NCBI RefSeq assembly: GCF_003855095.1 | Contig: NZ_CP033972.1 | Location: 62,001 to 126,000, forward strand | Source of the DNA: Gordonia insulae | GTDB lineage: Bacteria; Actinomycetota; Actinomycetes; Mycobacteriales; Mycobacteriaceae | Length of the DNA stretch: 64,000 bases | Direction of reading: 5' to 3' | Shown: positions 56,156 to 64,000 of the stretch, piece after piece | Layout: each line of letters opens with the position of its first letter | How positions within the stretch are numbered: the stretch's first letter is position 1 | Made by a program: the position numbers and the translations under genes | Notes under the pieces: generated by a model | Databases searched by the model: none | Told to the model about the DNA's origin: nothing | What the model saw: only the letters and a program-made list of their open reading frames with translations

Positions 56156-56163
56156 TGTCGACA
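56156..56163. promoter_or_regulatory. TGTCGACA palindrome before the amidase gene, possible GntR operator
   Basis: An 8-bp perfect palindrome in a locally AT-rich stretch (AATTC before, AATCG after) lies 10 bp before ATG 56173. FCD-type GntR proteins often bind short palindromes close to the promoter. This is a weak, positional inference. Confidence 0.3.
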
Positions 56164-56172
56164 ATCGACGGT

Positions 56173-57609
56173 ATGGAAAAACCAGCCCGTCACGAGTCGG
56201 GGCCCAGGATCGGTCCGTCGGTCGCCGAGATCCTCGAGAGTCATGTCAGCGGGAGCGGTTCGCCGTCGCGAACCGCGCGAGGCGTCGCCGACGCGATCGA
56301 AGCGCGCGGCGATGACGGGACGTGGCTGTCCACCGTGCCGCGCGAGCAGCTGCTGACCGCTGCGGCGGAGCTCGAGAATCGTCCGGGGGCGCGTGCGTTG
56401 CCGCTCTACGGGGTGCCGTTCGGCGTGAAGGACAGCATCGACGTGGCGGGCGTGCCGACCACGTTGTCCTGCCCCGACTACGCCTATGTCGCCGAGGAGA
56501 CGGCACCTTCCGTCCAGCGCCTGCTGGACGCGGGCGCGCTCTACGTCGGGAAGACCAATCTCGACCAGTTCGCCACCGGTCTGAACGGCACCCGGACCCC
56601 GTACACGATTCCGCGCAGCGTCTACGGCGGTGAGATGATCAGTGGCGGTTCGAGTTCGGGCTCGGCGTTGGCCGTCGCCCTCGGACAGGTGCCGTTCGCG
56701 GTCGCGACCGACACCGCGGGTTCGGGTCGCGTGCCCGCCGCGCTCAACGGAATCGTCGGCTACAAACCCTCGCGCGGACTGATCAGCACGGTCGGTCTGG
56801 TGCCGGCGTGCAAATCGCTCGACTGCATCACGATGATGGCCGGCTGCATCGACGACGTCGACCGCGTGATGCAGGTGATGCAGGGACGCGACGACGCGGA
56901 CCCATGGTCGCGCGCGCCGGGGCCGACGTCTGGTGGTGGGCCAATCCGCGTTGCCCTGCCCCCACCGGACGAGCTCGAGTTCTTCGGCGACGACGCCATG
57001 CGTGCCGCACACCTCGGGTTCCGGAACAAGATCGCCCATCTCGGCCTCCCGGTCGAGATCGTCGAGACGTCGTTGGCGCCGTTCCTCGCCGCCGGCGAGC
57101 TGCTCTACGCAGGTCCCTGGGTGGCCGAACGGCTAGTCGTGTTCGGTGACTTCCTCGCCGAGCATCCAGACTCCATCCACCCGGTGGTGCGCGACATCCT
57201 GCGCAGCGGCGAACGCTACTCCGCGGTCGACGCGTTCACCGCGATGCAGGCCTTGCAGGAGTTGCGGGCCGAGGTCGGCCGGTTGTGGCAGACGATGGAC
57301 GTCCTCGTCGTGCCGACGATCGGTCGCACGTTCACCGTCGACGAGGTGCTCGATCAGCCCATCAAGGCGAACACGATGCTCGGGCATTACACCCACTTCG
57401 GGAACCTGCTCGACCTCCTCGGCGTCGCGGTCCCGCAGGGACACACCGCCGACGGCCGGCCGCACAGCGCGATGTTGCTGGGCGACGCCCGCTCCGACGA
57501 CACCGTGCTGCGGCTGGCGGCGGCACTCCTCGACGAGCCGCGCACCGGTGCGGCCGGCCCCATCCCCGATCACGACACAGAAAGGCTGACGACGTGGCCG
57601 ACACCGTGA
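56173..57609 (+). CDS. Allophanate-hydrolase-like amidase (amidase domain only)
   Basis: The 478-residue amidase-signature enzyme has the catalytic Lys in PFGVKDSIDVAG (about residue 87), the cis-Ser and nucleophile Ser in GGSSSGSALAVALG (about 160-166), and GIVGYKPSRGLIST. ALPLYGVPFGVKDSIDVAGVP is the form typical of allophanate hydrolases (AtzF/DUR1,2). It ends after the amidase domain; the extra C-terminal domain of full AtzF is missing. The expected reaction is deamidation of allophanate, releasing ammonia and CO2. The next gene, a biuret-hydrolase-like enzyme, would supply allophanate. Confidence 0.82.
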   Translation: MEKPARHESGPRIGPSVAEILESHVSGSGSPSRTARGVADAIEARGDDGTWLSTVPREQLLTAAAELENRPGARALPLYGVPFGVKDSIDVAGVPTTLSCPDYAYVAEETAPSVQRLLDAGALYVGKTNLDQFATGLNGTRTPYTIPRSVYGGEMISGGSSSGSALAVALGQVPFAVATDTAGSGRVPAALNGIVGYKPSRGLISTVGLVPACKSLDCITMMAGCIDDVDRVMQVMQGRDDADPWSRAPGPTSGGGPIRVALPPPDELEFFGDDAMRAAHLGFRNKIAHLGLPVEIVETSLAPFLAAGELLYAGPWVAERLVVFGDFLAEHPDSIHPVVRDILRSGERYSAVDAFTAMQALQELRAEVGRLWQTMDVLVVPTIGRTFTVDEVLDQPIKANTMLGHYTHFGNLLDLLGVAVPQGHTADGRPHSAMLLGDARSDDTVLRLAAALLDEPRTGAAGPIPDHDTERLTTWPTP

Positions 57610-58301
57610 CCATCTCCGCACAACCAGACGACCTCGCCCTCGATCTCACCACGACGGCACTGGTCATCATCGACATGCAGCGGGACTTCCTGCTGCCCGG
57701 CGGATTCGGGGAGACCCTCGGCAACGACGTGACACAGCTGCAACGTGTGGTCGGTCCGCTGGTCGAGCTCCTCGCCGCCGCGCGAAGGGCGGGCATGCTG
57801 GTGATCCACACCCGGGAGGGGCATCTGCCCGACCTGTCGGACTGCCCGCCCGCGAAGCTGAATCGAGGTGCGCCGTCCAAGCGCATCGGAGACCCGGGGG
57901 CATTCGGCCGCATCCTGATCAGGGGTGAGTACGGCCACGACATCATCGACGAGCTCACGCCGTCCGACGGCGAGGTGGTGATCGACAAACCGGGCAAGGG
58001 CGCGTTCTATGCGACCGACCTCGGTGCGATCCTCGCCGAACACGGCATCACCCAGCTGCTGGTCACCGGCGTCACCACCGAGGTCTGCGTCCACACCACC
58101 ACCCGCGAGGCGAACGACCGCGGCTACGAGTGCGTGGTCGTCTCCGACTGTGTCGGTTCGTATTTCCCGGAGTTCCAAAGAGTCGGCCTGGAGATGATCG
58201 CCGCCCAGGGCGGGATCTTCGGCTGGACCGCGCCCAGCGGCGAGCTCATCGCCGCACTCACCGAACATGCGGCAGCGTCGCCGTCCTCGGCAGTCTCCTG
58301 A
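57594..58301 (+). CDS. Isochorismatase-like cysteine hydrolase, probable biuret amidohydrolase
   Basis: The 235-residue protein has the triad of the isochorismatase-like family: Asp in LVIIDMQRDFLLPGG (about 24), Lys in DKPGKGAFYATDL (about 134) and Cys in GVTTEVCVHTTTREAND (about 167). Segments HTREGHLPDLSDCPP and RGAPSKRIGD are typical of BiuH-type enzymes. It would turn biuret into allophanate and ammonia. RutB-like ureidoacrylate hydrolases are close relatives and the substrate is not proven. GTG 57594 overlaps the amidase gene by 16 bp. Confidence 0.82.
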   Translation: MADTVTISAQPDDLALDLTTTALVIIDMQRDFLLPGGFGETLGNDVTQLQRVVGPLVELLAAARRAGMLVIHTREGHLPDLSDCPPAKLNRGAPSKRIGDPGAFGRILIRGEYGHDIIDELTPSDGEVVIDKPGKGAFYATDLGAILAEHGITQLLVTGVTTEVCVHTTTREANDRGYECVVVSDCVGSYFPEFQRVGLEMIAAQGGIFGWTAPSGELIAALTEHAAASPSSAVS

Positions 58302-58338
58302 CTGCACATCACCTGTCGCCGAGAGGAACCCGCATCCC

Positions 58339-59937
58339 ATGAGCACCACCACCGATCCCGCGCCACCCGCCGATCCATCGTCCGCACCGACGTCGAAATC
58401 CCTGCCGTGGTGGACGCGGGGTGACACCAATGCCTTCTTCGGCCTGGGCTTCAACATCCTGGTCAACGTCCTCACCCTGACCGGCCTGATGATCGCCGTC
58501 GTCAATGTGTCGGCCGGTGACGTCCTGGGCACAGTTCTCCCGGCCCTCGGTGTCGCGCTCATCCTGGGCAACCTCTACTACACGTTCCTCGCCCGCCGAC
58601 TGGCCAAACGGGAGGGTCGCGACGATGTGACCGCACTGCCGTACGGCCCCAGCGTGCCGCACATGTTCATCGTCGTGTTCGTGGTGATGCTGCCGGTCTA
58701 TCTCGCGACGAATGACGCCATGCAGGCGTGGCAGGCGGGTCTTGCGTGGGCGTTCATGATCGGGGTGATCGTGATGATCGGCGCGTTCGTGGGCCCCTAC
58801 GTCCGCAAGATCACCCCCCGCGCGGCCATGCTCGGCACCCTCGCGGGCATCTCGATCACCTTCATCTCCATGCGTCCCGCCGCCCAGATGTGGGAGGTCG
58901 CCTGGATCGGTCTGCCGGTGCTGGCGATCATCCTCATCGGCTTCTTCACCGACGTCCGCCTGCCCGGCAACATCCCGGTGGGCCTCGCGGCGCTGCTGGT
59001 CGGCACCGCCATCGGTTGGATCGGCGGCTACATGTCGGTACCCGATCTGACGCAGGCCGTGTCCGACATCGCGATCGGGGTGCCGGACCAACGCTTCGAC
59101 ATGCTGTTCTCCGGTCTGGGCGATCTCGCGCCGTTGCTCGGCACCGCGATCCCGCTCGGCGTCTACAACTTCACCGAGGCGATGAGCAACGTGGAGAGTG
59201 CCGCGGCCGCCGGCGACAACTACAACCTGCGCAGCGTGCTCCTCGCCGACGGTGCCGGCGCGTGCATCGGCGCCGCCTTCGGCTCGCCGTTCCCACCTGC
59301 CGTGTACATCGGGCACCCGGGTTGGAAGGACGCGGGCGGGCGGTCGACCTACTCGCTGGCGAGCGGCGTAGCCATCGGCGTCCTGTGCTTCGTCGGCCTG
59401 TTCGGTGTCCTCGAGGCGTTGTTGCCCGTGCCGGCCATCGTGCCGATCCTGCTCTACATCGGTCTGCTGATCGGCGCGCAGGCGTTCCAGGCGGTGCCGC
59501 GACTGCATGCCATCGCGGTCGTCGCGGCGATCTTGCCGAACCTCGCGCAATGGGGGTCGGGGATGATCGACAACGCGCTCAGTGCGGCCGGTACGACTGC
59601 GGGTGAGGTCGGCGACGAGGCGCTCAACAACGCGGGCGTCGTCTACGAGGGTCTGCAGACGCTGGGGGAGGGCGCGGTCCTCGTCGGCCTCGTGCTCGGG
59701 GCGATAGTGACCTTCATCCTGGACAAGAAATTCCATTACGCGGCGATCGCCTGCGCGGTGGGAGCGGTGCTGTCGTTCATCGGGCTGATCCACGCGCCGG
59801 AGGTGGCCTGGGCGGCTAATCCGGAGGTCGCTCTCGGCTATCTGTTCTTCGGCATCGTGTGCGTCGCGTACTGGTTCCTACCCGGCGCGCGGACGCCAGT
59901 GACCGTCGACGAGGCGGACGTCGTCGCCGGCCACTGA
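58339..59937 (+). CDS. NCS2-like (xanthine/uracil-type) permease
   Basis: The 532-residue membrane protein has about 12-14 helices. GDTNAFFGLGFNILVNVLTL, VTALPYGPSVPHMF, GVYNFTEAMSNVESAAAAGDNYN and GACIGAAFGSPFPPAVYIGHP follow the NCS2 plan, with the substrate-site Asn-Phe-Thr-Glu and Gly-Asp near the middle. Encoded last in the amidase/hydrolase cassette, it probably imports the nitrogen substrate, such as biuret or a related ureide or pyrimidine. ATG 58339 follows GAGAGGAA. Confidence 0.85.
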   Translation: MSTTTDPAPPADPSSAPTSKSLPWWTRGDTNAFFGLGFNILVNVLTLTGLMIAVVNVSAGDVLGTVLPALGVALILGNLYYTFLARRLAKREGRDDVTALPYGPSVPHMFIVVFVVMLPVYLATNDAMQAWQAGLAWAFMIGVIVMIGAFVGPYVRKITPRAAMLGTLAGISITFISMRPAAQMWEVAWIGLPVLAIILIGFFTDVRLPGNIPVGLAALLVGTAIGWIGGYMSVPDLTQAVSDIAIGVPDQRFDMLFSGLGDLAPLLGTAIPLGVYNFTEAMSNVESAAAAGDNYNLRSVLLADGAGACIGAAFGSPFPPAVYIGHPGWKDAGGRSTYSLASGVAIGVLCFVGLFGVLEALLPVPAIVPILLYIGLLIGAQAFQAVPRLHAIAVVAAILPNLAQWGSGMIDNALSAAGTTAGEVGDEALNNAGVVYEGLQTLGEGAVLVGLVLGAIVTFILDKKFHYAAIACAVGAVLSFIGLIHAPEVAWAANPEVALGYLFFGIVCVAYWFLPGARTPVTVDEADVVAGH

Positions 59938-59967
59938 CGAGCACCGACTCCCGTCGCGCGGCCGCAC

Positions 59968-60016
59968 GGACGCGCCGGAGGACAGACGTACAGGCGTTTT
60001 GTTCTCCGGCGCGTCC
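59968..60016 (+). terminator. Terminator after the permease gene
   Basis: Arms 59968-59984 and 60000-60016 pair over 17 bp with one G-U wobble around a 15-nt loop. It lies 31 bp after the permease stop and 34 bp before tRNA-Asn, isolating the tRNA promoter (TAAAGT near 60023). Confidence 0.75.
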
Positions 60017-60049
60017 ATGCGCTAAAGTCAGCACTCGGTTCGAGCGCAT

Positions 60050-60125
60050 TCCCCCATAGCTCAATTGGCAGAGCATTCGACTGTTAATCGAACGGTTACT
60101 GGTTCGAGTCCAGTTGGGGGAGCCA
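60050..60125 (+). tRNA. tRNA-Asn (GTT)
   Basis: The cloverleaf has acceptor TCCCCCA/TGGGGGA, D-arm TAGCTCAATTGGCAGAG, anticodon loop CTGTTAA, a GGTTCGAGTCC T-loop region, discriminator G and encoded CCA (60123-60125). The GTT anticodon reads Asn codons. An asn tRNA also lies near dnaG in M. tuberculosis. Confidence 0.95.
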
Positions 60126-60130
60126 CCGCA

Positions 60131-60165
60131 AACGCCCGCCACCAGCACAGATGGTGGCGGGCGTT
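60131..60165 (+). terminator. Terminator after tRNA-Asn
   Basis: A perfect 13-bp stem (60131-60143 with 60153-60165) encloses a 9-nt loop and is followed by CGTGTTGT. It begins five bases after the tRNA CCA. It may also stop the convergent osmC transcript. Confidence 0.85.
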
Positions 60166-60196
60166 CGTGTTGTCCTGGGGTTTGCAGACCTTCGAT

Positions 60197-60718
60197 TCAG
60201 CGCAGGGTGATCTCCACCGGGACCCTGTTACCGATCGTGTGACCCACCGGGGAGCTCGCGAGCACCTTCGCGTGGAGCTCCTCGAGGCGGTCGCGTGTTG
60301 CGGTGGAGTCGATCGCCACGGTCGCGGTGACCGACTCGAAACCGGCATGCCCCTGCTCGAGTCCGAGGAAGACCCGGAGGTCGAGGTCCCCCTTCAGATC
60401 GATGCGCAGGTCATCGAGCGGAATGCCGAGAACGGACGCGTTGGCGGCGTACCCGACCGCCAGGCAATTGCCGAGCGCCCCGAGCAACTGCTCCACCGGG
60501 TTGGGAGCGCTGTCGGCGCCGCCGAGCGCGGCGGGCTCATCGGAGTCGACCGGTTCGAACCCGCGAATCCGTGCGGCCGAGGCGAATCCGCCTTTCCACG
60601 CCACGTGCGCGGCCCACGTGGTCGTGGCCTTCGCGGGATCGTCACGGATGGCCTGGACAAGCCCTCCGACGGCATCGAGATCGACGTCATTCAGGCGGCT
60701 GGTGCTGGTCTGCGTCAT
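60197..60718 (-). CDS. OsmC family protein
   Basis: The 173-residue protein has the OsmC core: SAPNPVEQLLGALGNCLAVGY with the conserved Glu and one Cys, and a C-terminal EELHAKVLASSPVGHTIG. Most peroxide-reducing OsmC/Ohr proteins have two active Cys; only this one is evident, and a Val occupies the usual second site (SSPVGHT), so peroxidase activity is doubtful. AAGGAGA precedes ATG 60718. Confidence 0.85.
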   Translation of the reverse strand: MTQTSTSRLNDVDLDAVGGLVQAIRDDPAKATTTWAAHVAWKGGFASAARIRGFEPVDSDEPAALGGADSAPNPVEQLLGALGNCLAVGYAANASVLGIPLDDLRIDLKGDLDLRVFLGLEQGHAGFESVTATVAIDSTATRDRLEELHAKVLASSPVGHTIGNRVPVEITLR

Positions 60719-60892
60719 CATGTCTCCTTGAGATGTGCTCGGGCATAAGCTGTTCCGCACCGTAGTGCGGCTCCACCTGGCCCGCGCCGGTTAGAATCGC
60801 CGATCCGGAAAGCCGACTGTTCACGGTCCCGTTGGGATAGGTGCGGGTGGAGTCCGGGAAATTTGTCCGATCCCGGGCCTACCGTGGGGACC

Positions 60893-61318
60893 ATGGCACT
60901 CAGCACATCCGAACGAGAAGCATTCCTCGCCCAACCCCACATCGCCGCACTCTCGGTGGAGGCGGCCCCTGATCGGGCTCCCCTGGTGGTGCCGATCTGG
61001 TATCAGTACGCGGCCGGCGGACGACCGTGGCTGCTCACCGGCACGTCCTCGCGCAAGCTGGAGCTGATCCGGGCGGCGGGCAGATTCACGCTGATGGTCC
61101 AGACCGTGGAACCGAGCATCCGGTACGTCGCGGTGTCCGGGACCGTCGAGGGCTACGAGGACGGGACTCGCGAGCAGCTCACCGAGATGGCGGCGCGCTA
61201 TCTCCCGGCCGACAAGGTCGCCGGGTATGTCGATTTCGCGTGGGACGACCACGGGCCGCAGACCAAGGTGGTCATGCAACCGGGGCAGTGGGTGTCGTCG
61301 GATCTCGGCAGTGTCTGA
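60893..61318 (+). CDS. Pyridoxamine 5'-phosphate oxidase family (PPOX-type) flavin/F420-binding protein
   Basis: The 141-residue split-barrel protein (AFLAQPHIAALSVEAAPD, PLVVPIWYQYAAGGRPWLLT, SIRYVAVSGTVEGY) belongs to the PPOX-class proteins abundant in mycolate actinobacteria. These bind FMN, F420 or haem-related ligands; which one cannot be told here. ATG 60893 follows GTGGGGACC. An in-frame TTG 30 bases upstream is less likely. It ends at a strong bidirectional terminator. Confidence 0.82.
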   Translation: MALSTSEREAFLAQPHIAALSVEAAPDRAPLVVPIWYQYAAGGRPWLLTGTSSRKLELIRAAGRFTLMVQTVEPSIRYVAVSGTVEGYEDGTREQLTEMAARYLPADKVAGYVDFAWDDHGPQTKVVMQPGQWVSSDLGSV

Positions 61319-61360
61319 CCAGCGGGCCTGATCACTGCGCCTCGCCCCGACACATGACGG

Positions 61361-61415
61361 CGCCGCCCAGGGCGGGACTGGTCGTCGGGGGTGACCAGCC
61401 CCGCCCTGGGCGGCG
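61361..61415. terminator. Strong bidirectional terminator
   Basis: A 16-bp perfect stem (61361-61376 with 61400-61415) continues, after one mismatch, with six more pairs (61378-61383 with 61393-61398) around a 9-nt loop. It lies between the convergent PPOX and GntR genes. Confidence 0.88.
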
Positions 61416-61491
61416 CATCAACGAGCCTACCCGACCCGGAACGCGCCTGCGCGACGGCCTCTGTCGAGCGTCACGCGGCACTGTGTGCGGG

Positions 61492-62229
61492 TCAGTTCTC
61501 CGGGTCCCAGATCCCGGTCGTCTCGAGGTGACGGGTGAGGCGTGTCGCGCCATCGGTGAACTGGCGGCGTGTCTGTTCGACGACCTGGTCGCGGTCTCCG
61601 GTGCGATACGCCTGGATCAGCTTGGCGTGTGAGTCGACGGCCACCTCGCCCCATTCCGGATCGGTGGCATAGAGCTGGGAAGGTGTGTAGCGCGTGGCGC
61701 TCAACAGAAACCAGGCGAGTTTGCCGCCCGAGGCGATGAGGTTGTGCACCCGGTGGAACTCGAACTCCGCATCCGCCACCTGTTCGCCGTCGCCGGATTT
61801 CAGCGCGCTCAGGAGTTGCTGATTGTGCCACTCGAGTTCGGCGACCTGCTCGGGGGTGATCGCATCCGCGGTGCGCAGCGCCAGTTTGACCGCTATCTCC
61901 CCCTGCAACCAGAACAGATCCTGCACGTCGGTCCGGCTCAGTTCGGCAACTATGTACCCGCGATGGGGTGCCAGATTGACCATGCCCTCGCCGCGCAGGG
62001 TCAACAAGGCCTCGCGGACCGGTGTCACGCTCACGCCGAGGCGCTCGGCGGTCTCGTCCATCCGGACGTAATCGCCGGGACGGATCGCGGCGGTCATGAT
62101 CTGCTCACGGAGGTGCGTGGCGACCTCTTCGGACAGCTGCGGCCGGCGACGCAGTCGCTGACGTGGCGACGGGCGCAGCGGACCCTCAGAGTCCGAAGGT
62201 TTTCCCGATGATGTCGCGCTGGATCTCAT
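61492..62229 (-). CDS. GntR family (FCD domain) transcriptional regulator
   Basis: The protein (245 residues from ATG 62229) has the winged helix LREQIMTAAIRPGDYVRM and VSVTPVREALLTLRGEGMV, then an FCD-type helical domain with FEFHRVHNLIASG and SHAKLIQAYRTGD. Its 5' end overlaps the end of the acyl-CoA dehydrogenase gene by 44 bp, so the two are co-transcribed. It probably controls that gene in response to an acyl-CoA or acid. ATG 62265 is an alternative start. Confidence 0.85.
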   Translation of the reverse strand: MRSSATSSGKPSDSEGPLRPSPRQRLRRRPQLSEEVATHLREQIMTAAIRPGDYVRMDETAERLGVSVTPVREALLTLRGEGMVNLAPHRGYIVAELSRTDVQDLFWLQGEIAVKLALRTADAITPEQVAELEWHNQQLLSALKSGDGEQVADAEFEFHRVHNLIASGGKLAWFLLSATRYTPSQLYATDPEWGEVAVDSHAKLIQAYRTGDRDQVVEQTRRQFTDGATRLTRHLETTGIWDPEN

Positions 62230-63325
62230 TCGTGCCACCGTAGACGGTCGAGATGATCGCGCCACGCATCAAACGCTCGGCGTCGAACTCGGTTGCATAT
62301 CCGTAACCACCCATCATCTGCATCGCGTCGATCGTCATCCGCTTCGACGTCTCGGTCGCCTTCAACTTGGCCATCGACGCCTCCCGTGGGAGCAACGCGG
62401 TCGGATCGTCATCGGCCTGGCGGGCCACCGAGTACACGAGTTGGCGGGTGCACTCGATCTCGGTCGCGAGGTCGGCCATGCGGTGACGCAGTGCCTGGAA
62501 GCTGCCGATGGGACGACCGAACTGCTTGCGTTCGGTGATGAAGGACAGGGTGTCGGCAAACGACCGTTCCGCGACACCGAGCTGCATGGCGGCGAGGATC
62601 AGACGCTCGGTGTTCAGGCCGGCCATCAACTGGTTCCACCCATTGCCGACCCGGCCCACCACTGAGGAGTCCGAGATGCGGCAGTCGGTGAAGTAGAGGT
62701 CGTTGACCTCGCGACCGCCGAGCGTGTCGATGCCCTTGATCTCCAGCCCCGGGGTGTCGGCAGGGATGTGGAACTGCGTCAGTCCCTCATGCTTCTTGTC
62801 GGTCTTCTCGGTTCGTGCGATCAGCAGGATCGACGTCGCGAAATGGGCGTTCGAGCACCACGTCTTCTGCCCGTTGACGACCCAGCCGCCGTCGACCTTC
62901 TCGGCCCGACAGCTCAGATTGGCCACGTCGGAACCGGCCTCCGGCTCCGACATCGAGATCGCCAATGAGTCGCCCGCGACGACGCCGGCGAGCACGTCCT
63001 TCTTCAGCTGATCATCGGCGAACTTCTGGTAGGCGGCCGCCGTGATCAGGGTAGGGCCGATACCGCCGATCGGGGCCACGCCGCGCATCGCCTCCTCGAG
63101 GAGGATGCACATCTCGACGTTGCCGGCGCCCGCGCCACCGAACTCCTCGGGCACCAGGATGCCGGCCCACCCCAGGTCGGCCATCTTCGTGTACAGCTCC
63201 TGCGAGTGCAGTTCCGCACCGTTGTCGGTGAGTCGATCGCGCTGCTCGCGGGTACCGGACTCGCGTTGGCAGAAGTCGGCGACCGAGCGGGCGAATGCGG
63301 TCTGCTCGGCGGTGAAGGTGACCAT
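62186..63325 (-). CDS. Acyl-CoA dehydrogenase
   Basis: The 379-residue flavoenzyme has the N-terminal helical domain (FTAEQTAFARSVADFCQRE), the FAD/substrate segment SMSEPEAGSDVANL, WVVNGQKTWCSNA and the C-terminal MMGGYGYATEFDAERLMRGA with YGGTNEIQRDIIG. It introduces the alpha-beta double bond in an acyl-CoA. At the position of the medium-chain enzyme's catalytic Glu (YEGT) this protein has Gly, as in many actinobacterial FadE proteins that take the base from elsewhere. GAGAGGA lies eight bases before ATG 63325. The longer upstream frame lacks homology. Confidence 0.93.
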   Translation of the reverse strand: MVTFTAEQTAFARSVADFCQRESGTREQRDRLTDNGAELHSQELYTKMADLGWAGILVPEEFGGAGAGNVEMCILLEEAMRGVAPIGGIGPTLITAAAYQKFADDQLKKDVLAGVVAGDSLAISMSEPEAGSDVANLSCRAEKVDGGWVVNGQKTWCSNAHFATSILLIARTEKTDKKHEGLTQFHIPADTPGLEIKGIDTLGGREVNDLYFTDCRISDSSVVGRVGNGWNQLMAGLNTERLILAAMQLGVAERSFADTLSFITERKQFGRPIGSFQALRHRMADLATEIECTRQLVYSVARQADDDPTALLPREASMAKLKATETSKRMTIDAMQMMGGYGYATEFDAERLMRGAIISTVYGGTNEIQRDIIGKTFGL

Positions 63326-63382
63326 TCGATTCGGTCCTCTCGTCACGGTGGCCCCGGCGGGCGGGAGTGACAGCCAATCTAA

Positions 63383-63399
63383 CACATCAAATATATGTG
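63383..63399. promoter_or_regulatory. AT-rich inverted repeat upstream of the acyl-CoA dehydrogenase gene, candidate operator
   Basis: CACAT-N7-ATGTG lies in a sharply AT-rich stretch (63380-63408) in this GC-rich genome, 58 bp before the acd start. It is also 52 bp before the divergent Mce-associated-type gene. It is a natural site for the co-transcribed GntR regulator. Confidence 0.5.
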
Positions 63400-63450
63400 A
63401 TATGAAAAGGCGTGATCTGGACCACGACCACCACTCGCTACATTGGTCGC

Positions 63451-64000
63451 ATGCCCAAGTCCCAACGACCGCCCGACGTGGGCGAGAGTGACGCCGCATC
63501 CGATGACGTGACCCCGCTCGACGGCGCGGATTTCCTCGCGGCCAATCGAGTCAGTCGGGAGCAGGCGAGGATCGAGGCGCAGCAGAAGGCCGATCGTCGC
63601 ACCCCGGGAAAGGTCGACCCGCCGTCGCGGCCTCGTCGACGGTGGACGTCGGGTTGGCGCCGCCCGCGGATGGGGGTGGTGGCGATCATCCTGGCGGTGT
63701 TCGTCGTCGTCCTGGGTGCCTCGACCGCATACTTCGCCCACGCGTACGTCCAGCAACGCGATCAGGTCGAGGCCGCGGGGCCGTCCCCGGCGCAGCGCCA
63801 GGAGGCGATGGACGTGGCGCGCGAGTACGCCACCACGTTGGCCACCTACGATCCGGCGGACTATGGGGACCTCGACCGTCGGATTCGGGAGATCTCCACG
63901 CCGGAGTTCGCGAAGACCTACATCACGTCGTCGCAGGAGGCGCGACGCGGCAACGCGACCGCGCGGGGTACGTCGCGGGCAGAGGCGAAAGAGGCCGGGC
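63451..64000 (+). CDS. Mce-associated-type membrane protein, N-terminal part
   Basis: An open frame from ATG 63451 runs off the right edge without a stop (183 codons seen). A charged cytoplasmic N-terminus of about 75 residues is followed by one membrane helix (MGVVAIILAVFVVVLGASTAYF, about 75-96, split by its start). An extracellular domain then begins with AREYATTLATYDPADYGDLDRRI and STPEFAKTYI. This layout, a helix followed by an NTF2-like domain, is that of Mce-associated membrane proteins in mycolate actinobacteria. Whether mce genes follow is outside the window. Confidence 0.7.
   Translation, partial: MPKSQRPPDVGESDAASDDVTPLDGADFLAANRVSREQARIEAQQKADRRTPGKVDPPSRPRRRWTSGWRRPRMGVVAIILAVFVVVLGASTAYFAHAYVQQRDQVEAAGPSPAQRQEAMDVAREYATTLATYDPADYGDLDRRIREISTPEFAKTYITSSQEARRGNATARGTSRAEAKEAG

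Noticed and set aside
1..64000. CRISPR arrays, insertion sequences, prophage or rRNA genes
   Set aside because: No regularly spaced repeats, transposase, integrase or rRNA sequence was seen. The only mobile element recognised is the intein.

Overview
The window is very GC-rich, densely coding actinobacterial chromosome. Gene order follows the Mycobacterium tuberculosis Rv2418c-to-Rv2343c stretch in outline (octT, degV, comEA, comEC, holA, rpsT, ATP-grasp/alpha-E/transglutaminase, lepA, GH15, subI-cysTWA, sir-cysH, hemW, hrcA-dnaJ, rsmE, phoH-ybeY, era, recO, uppS, smtB-zur, glyS, dgt, dnaG). With the cutinase-family and DUF3089 exported hydrolases and an Mce-associated-type protein at the right edge, this points to a mycolic-acid actinomycete (Mycobacteriales). 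Gordonia or a close relative is my best guess, from overall resemblance only.

Layout. 1-4.7 kb: end of a sugar octanoyltransferase, a DegV protein, the comEA-comEC DNA-uptake pair (comEC broken by one missing base) and holA, closed by a bidirectional terminator against rpsT. 5.3-10.2 kb: a sulfotransferase, then the overlapping ATP-grasp/alpha-E/transglutaminase triad. 10.2-17.4 kb: a PemK/MazF-like protein with an alpha/beta hydrolase, lepA with no ordinary start codon, an M3 peptidase and a frameshifted GH15 gene. 17.5-27.4 kb: an assimilatory sulfate block. SubI-CysTWA imports sulfate; CysDN, CysH and ferredoxin-type sulfite reductase reduce it through APS and sulfite to sulfide; a CbiX/SirB-type chelatase fits sirohaem supply for the reductase. 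Palindromes lie in the divergent sir/hemW promoter.

27.8-44.8 kb: hemW, hrcA-dnaJ-rsmE, two hydrolases, then a tightly coupled housekeeping string: phoH carrying a full class-3-type intein, ybeY, a CorC/CNNM protein with no in-frame stop, a cytidine-deaminase-like gene, era, a DUF3533 membrane protein, recO, uppS and a conserved unknown, facing the smtB-zur zinc regulators. 44.9-54.7 kb: an orphan membrane protein, a lipoprotein M28 peptidase, glyS, a cold-shock-domain protein, dgt, dnaG, a 55-residue unknown and a cutinase-family protein.

55.1-64 kb: tRNA-Met, a cassette (GntR regulator, allophanate-hydrolase-like amidase, biuret-hydrolase-like enzyme, NCS2-like permease) that looks like a minimal biuret/urea-derivative pathway, tRNA-Asn, OsmC and PPOX proteins, an acyl-CoA dehydrogenase with its GntR regulator, and the start of an Mce-associated-type membrane protein.

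Several anomalies (comEC, GH15, the CorC tail, possibly the lepA start) can each be explained by one base missing from a short homopolymer. This must be settled at read level before any biological interpretation.
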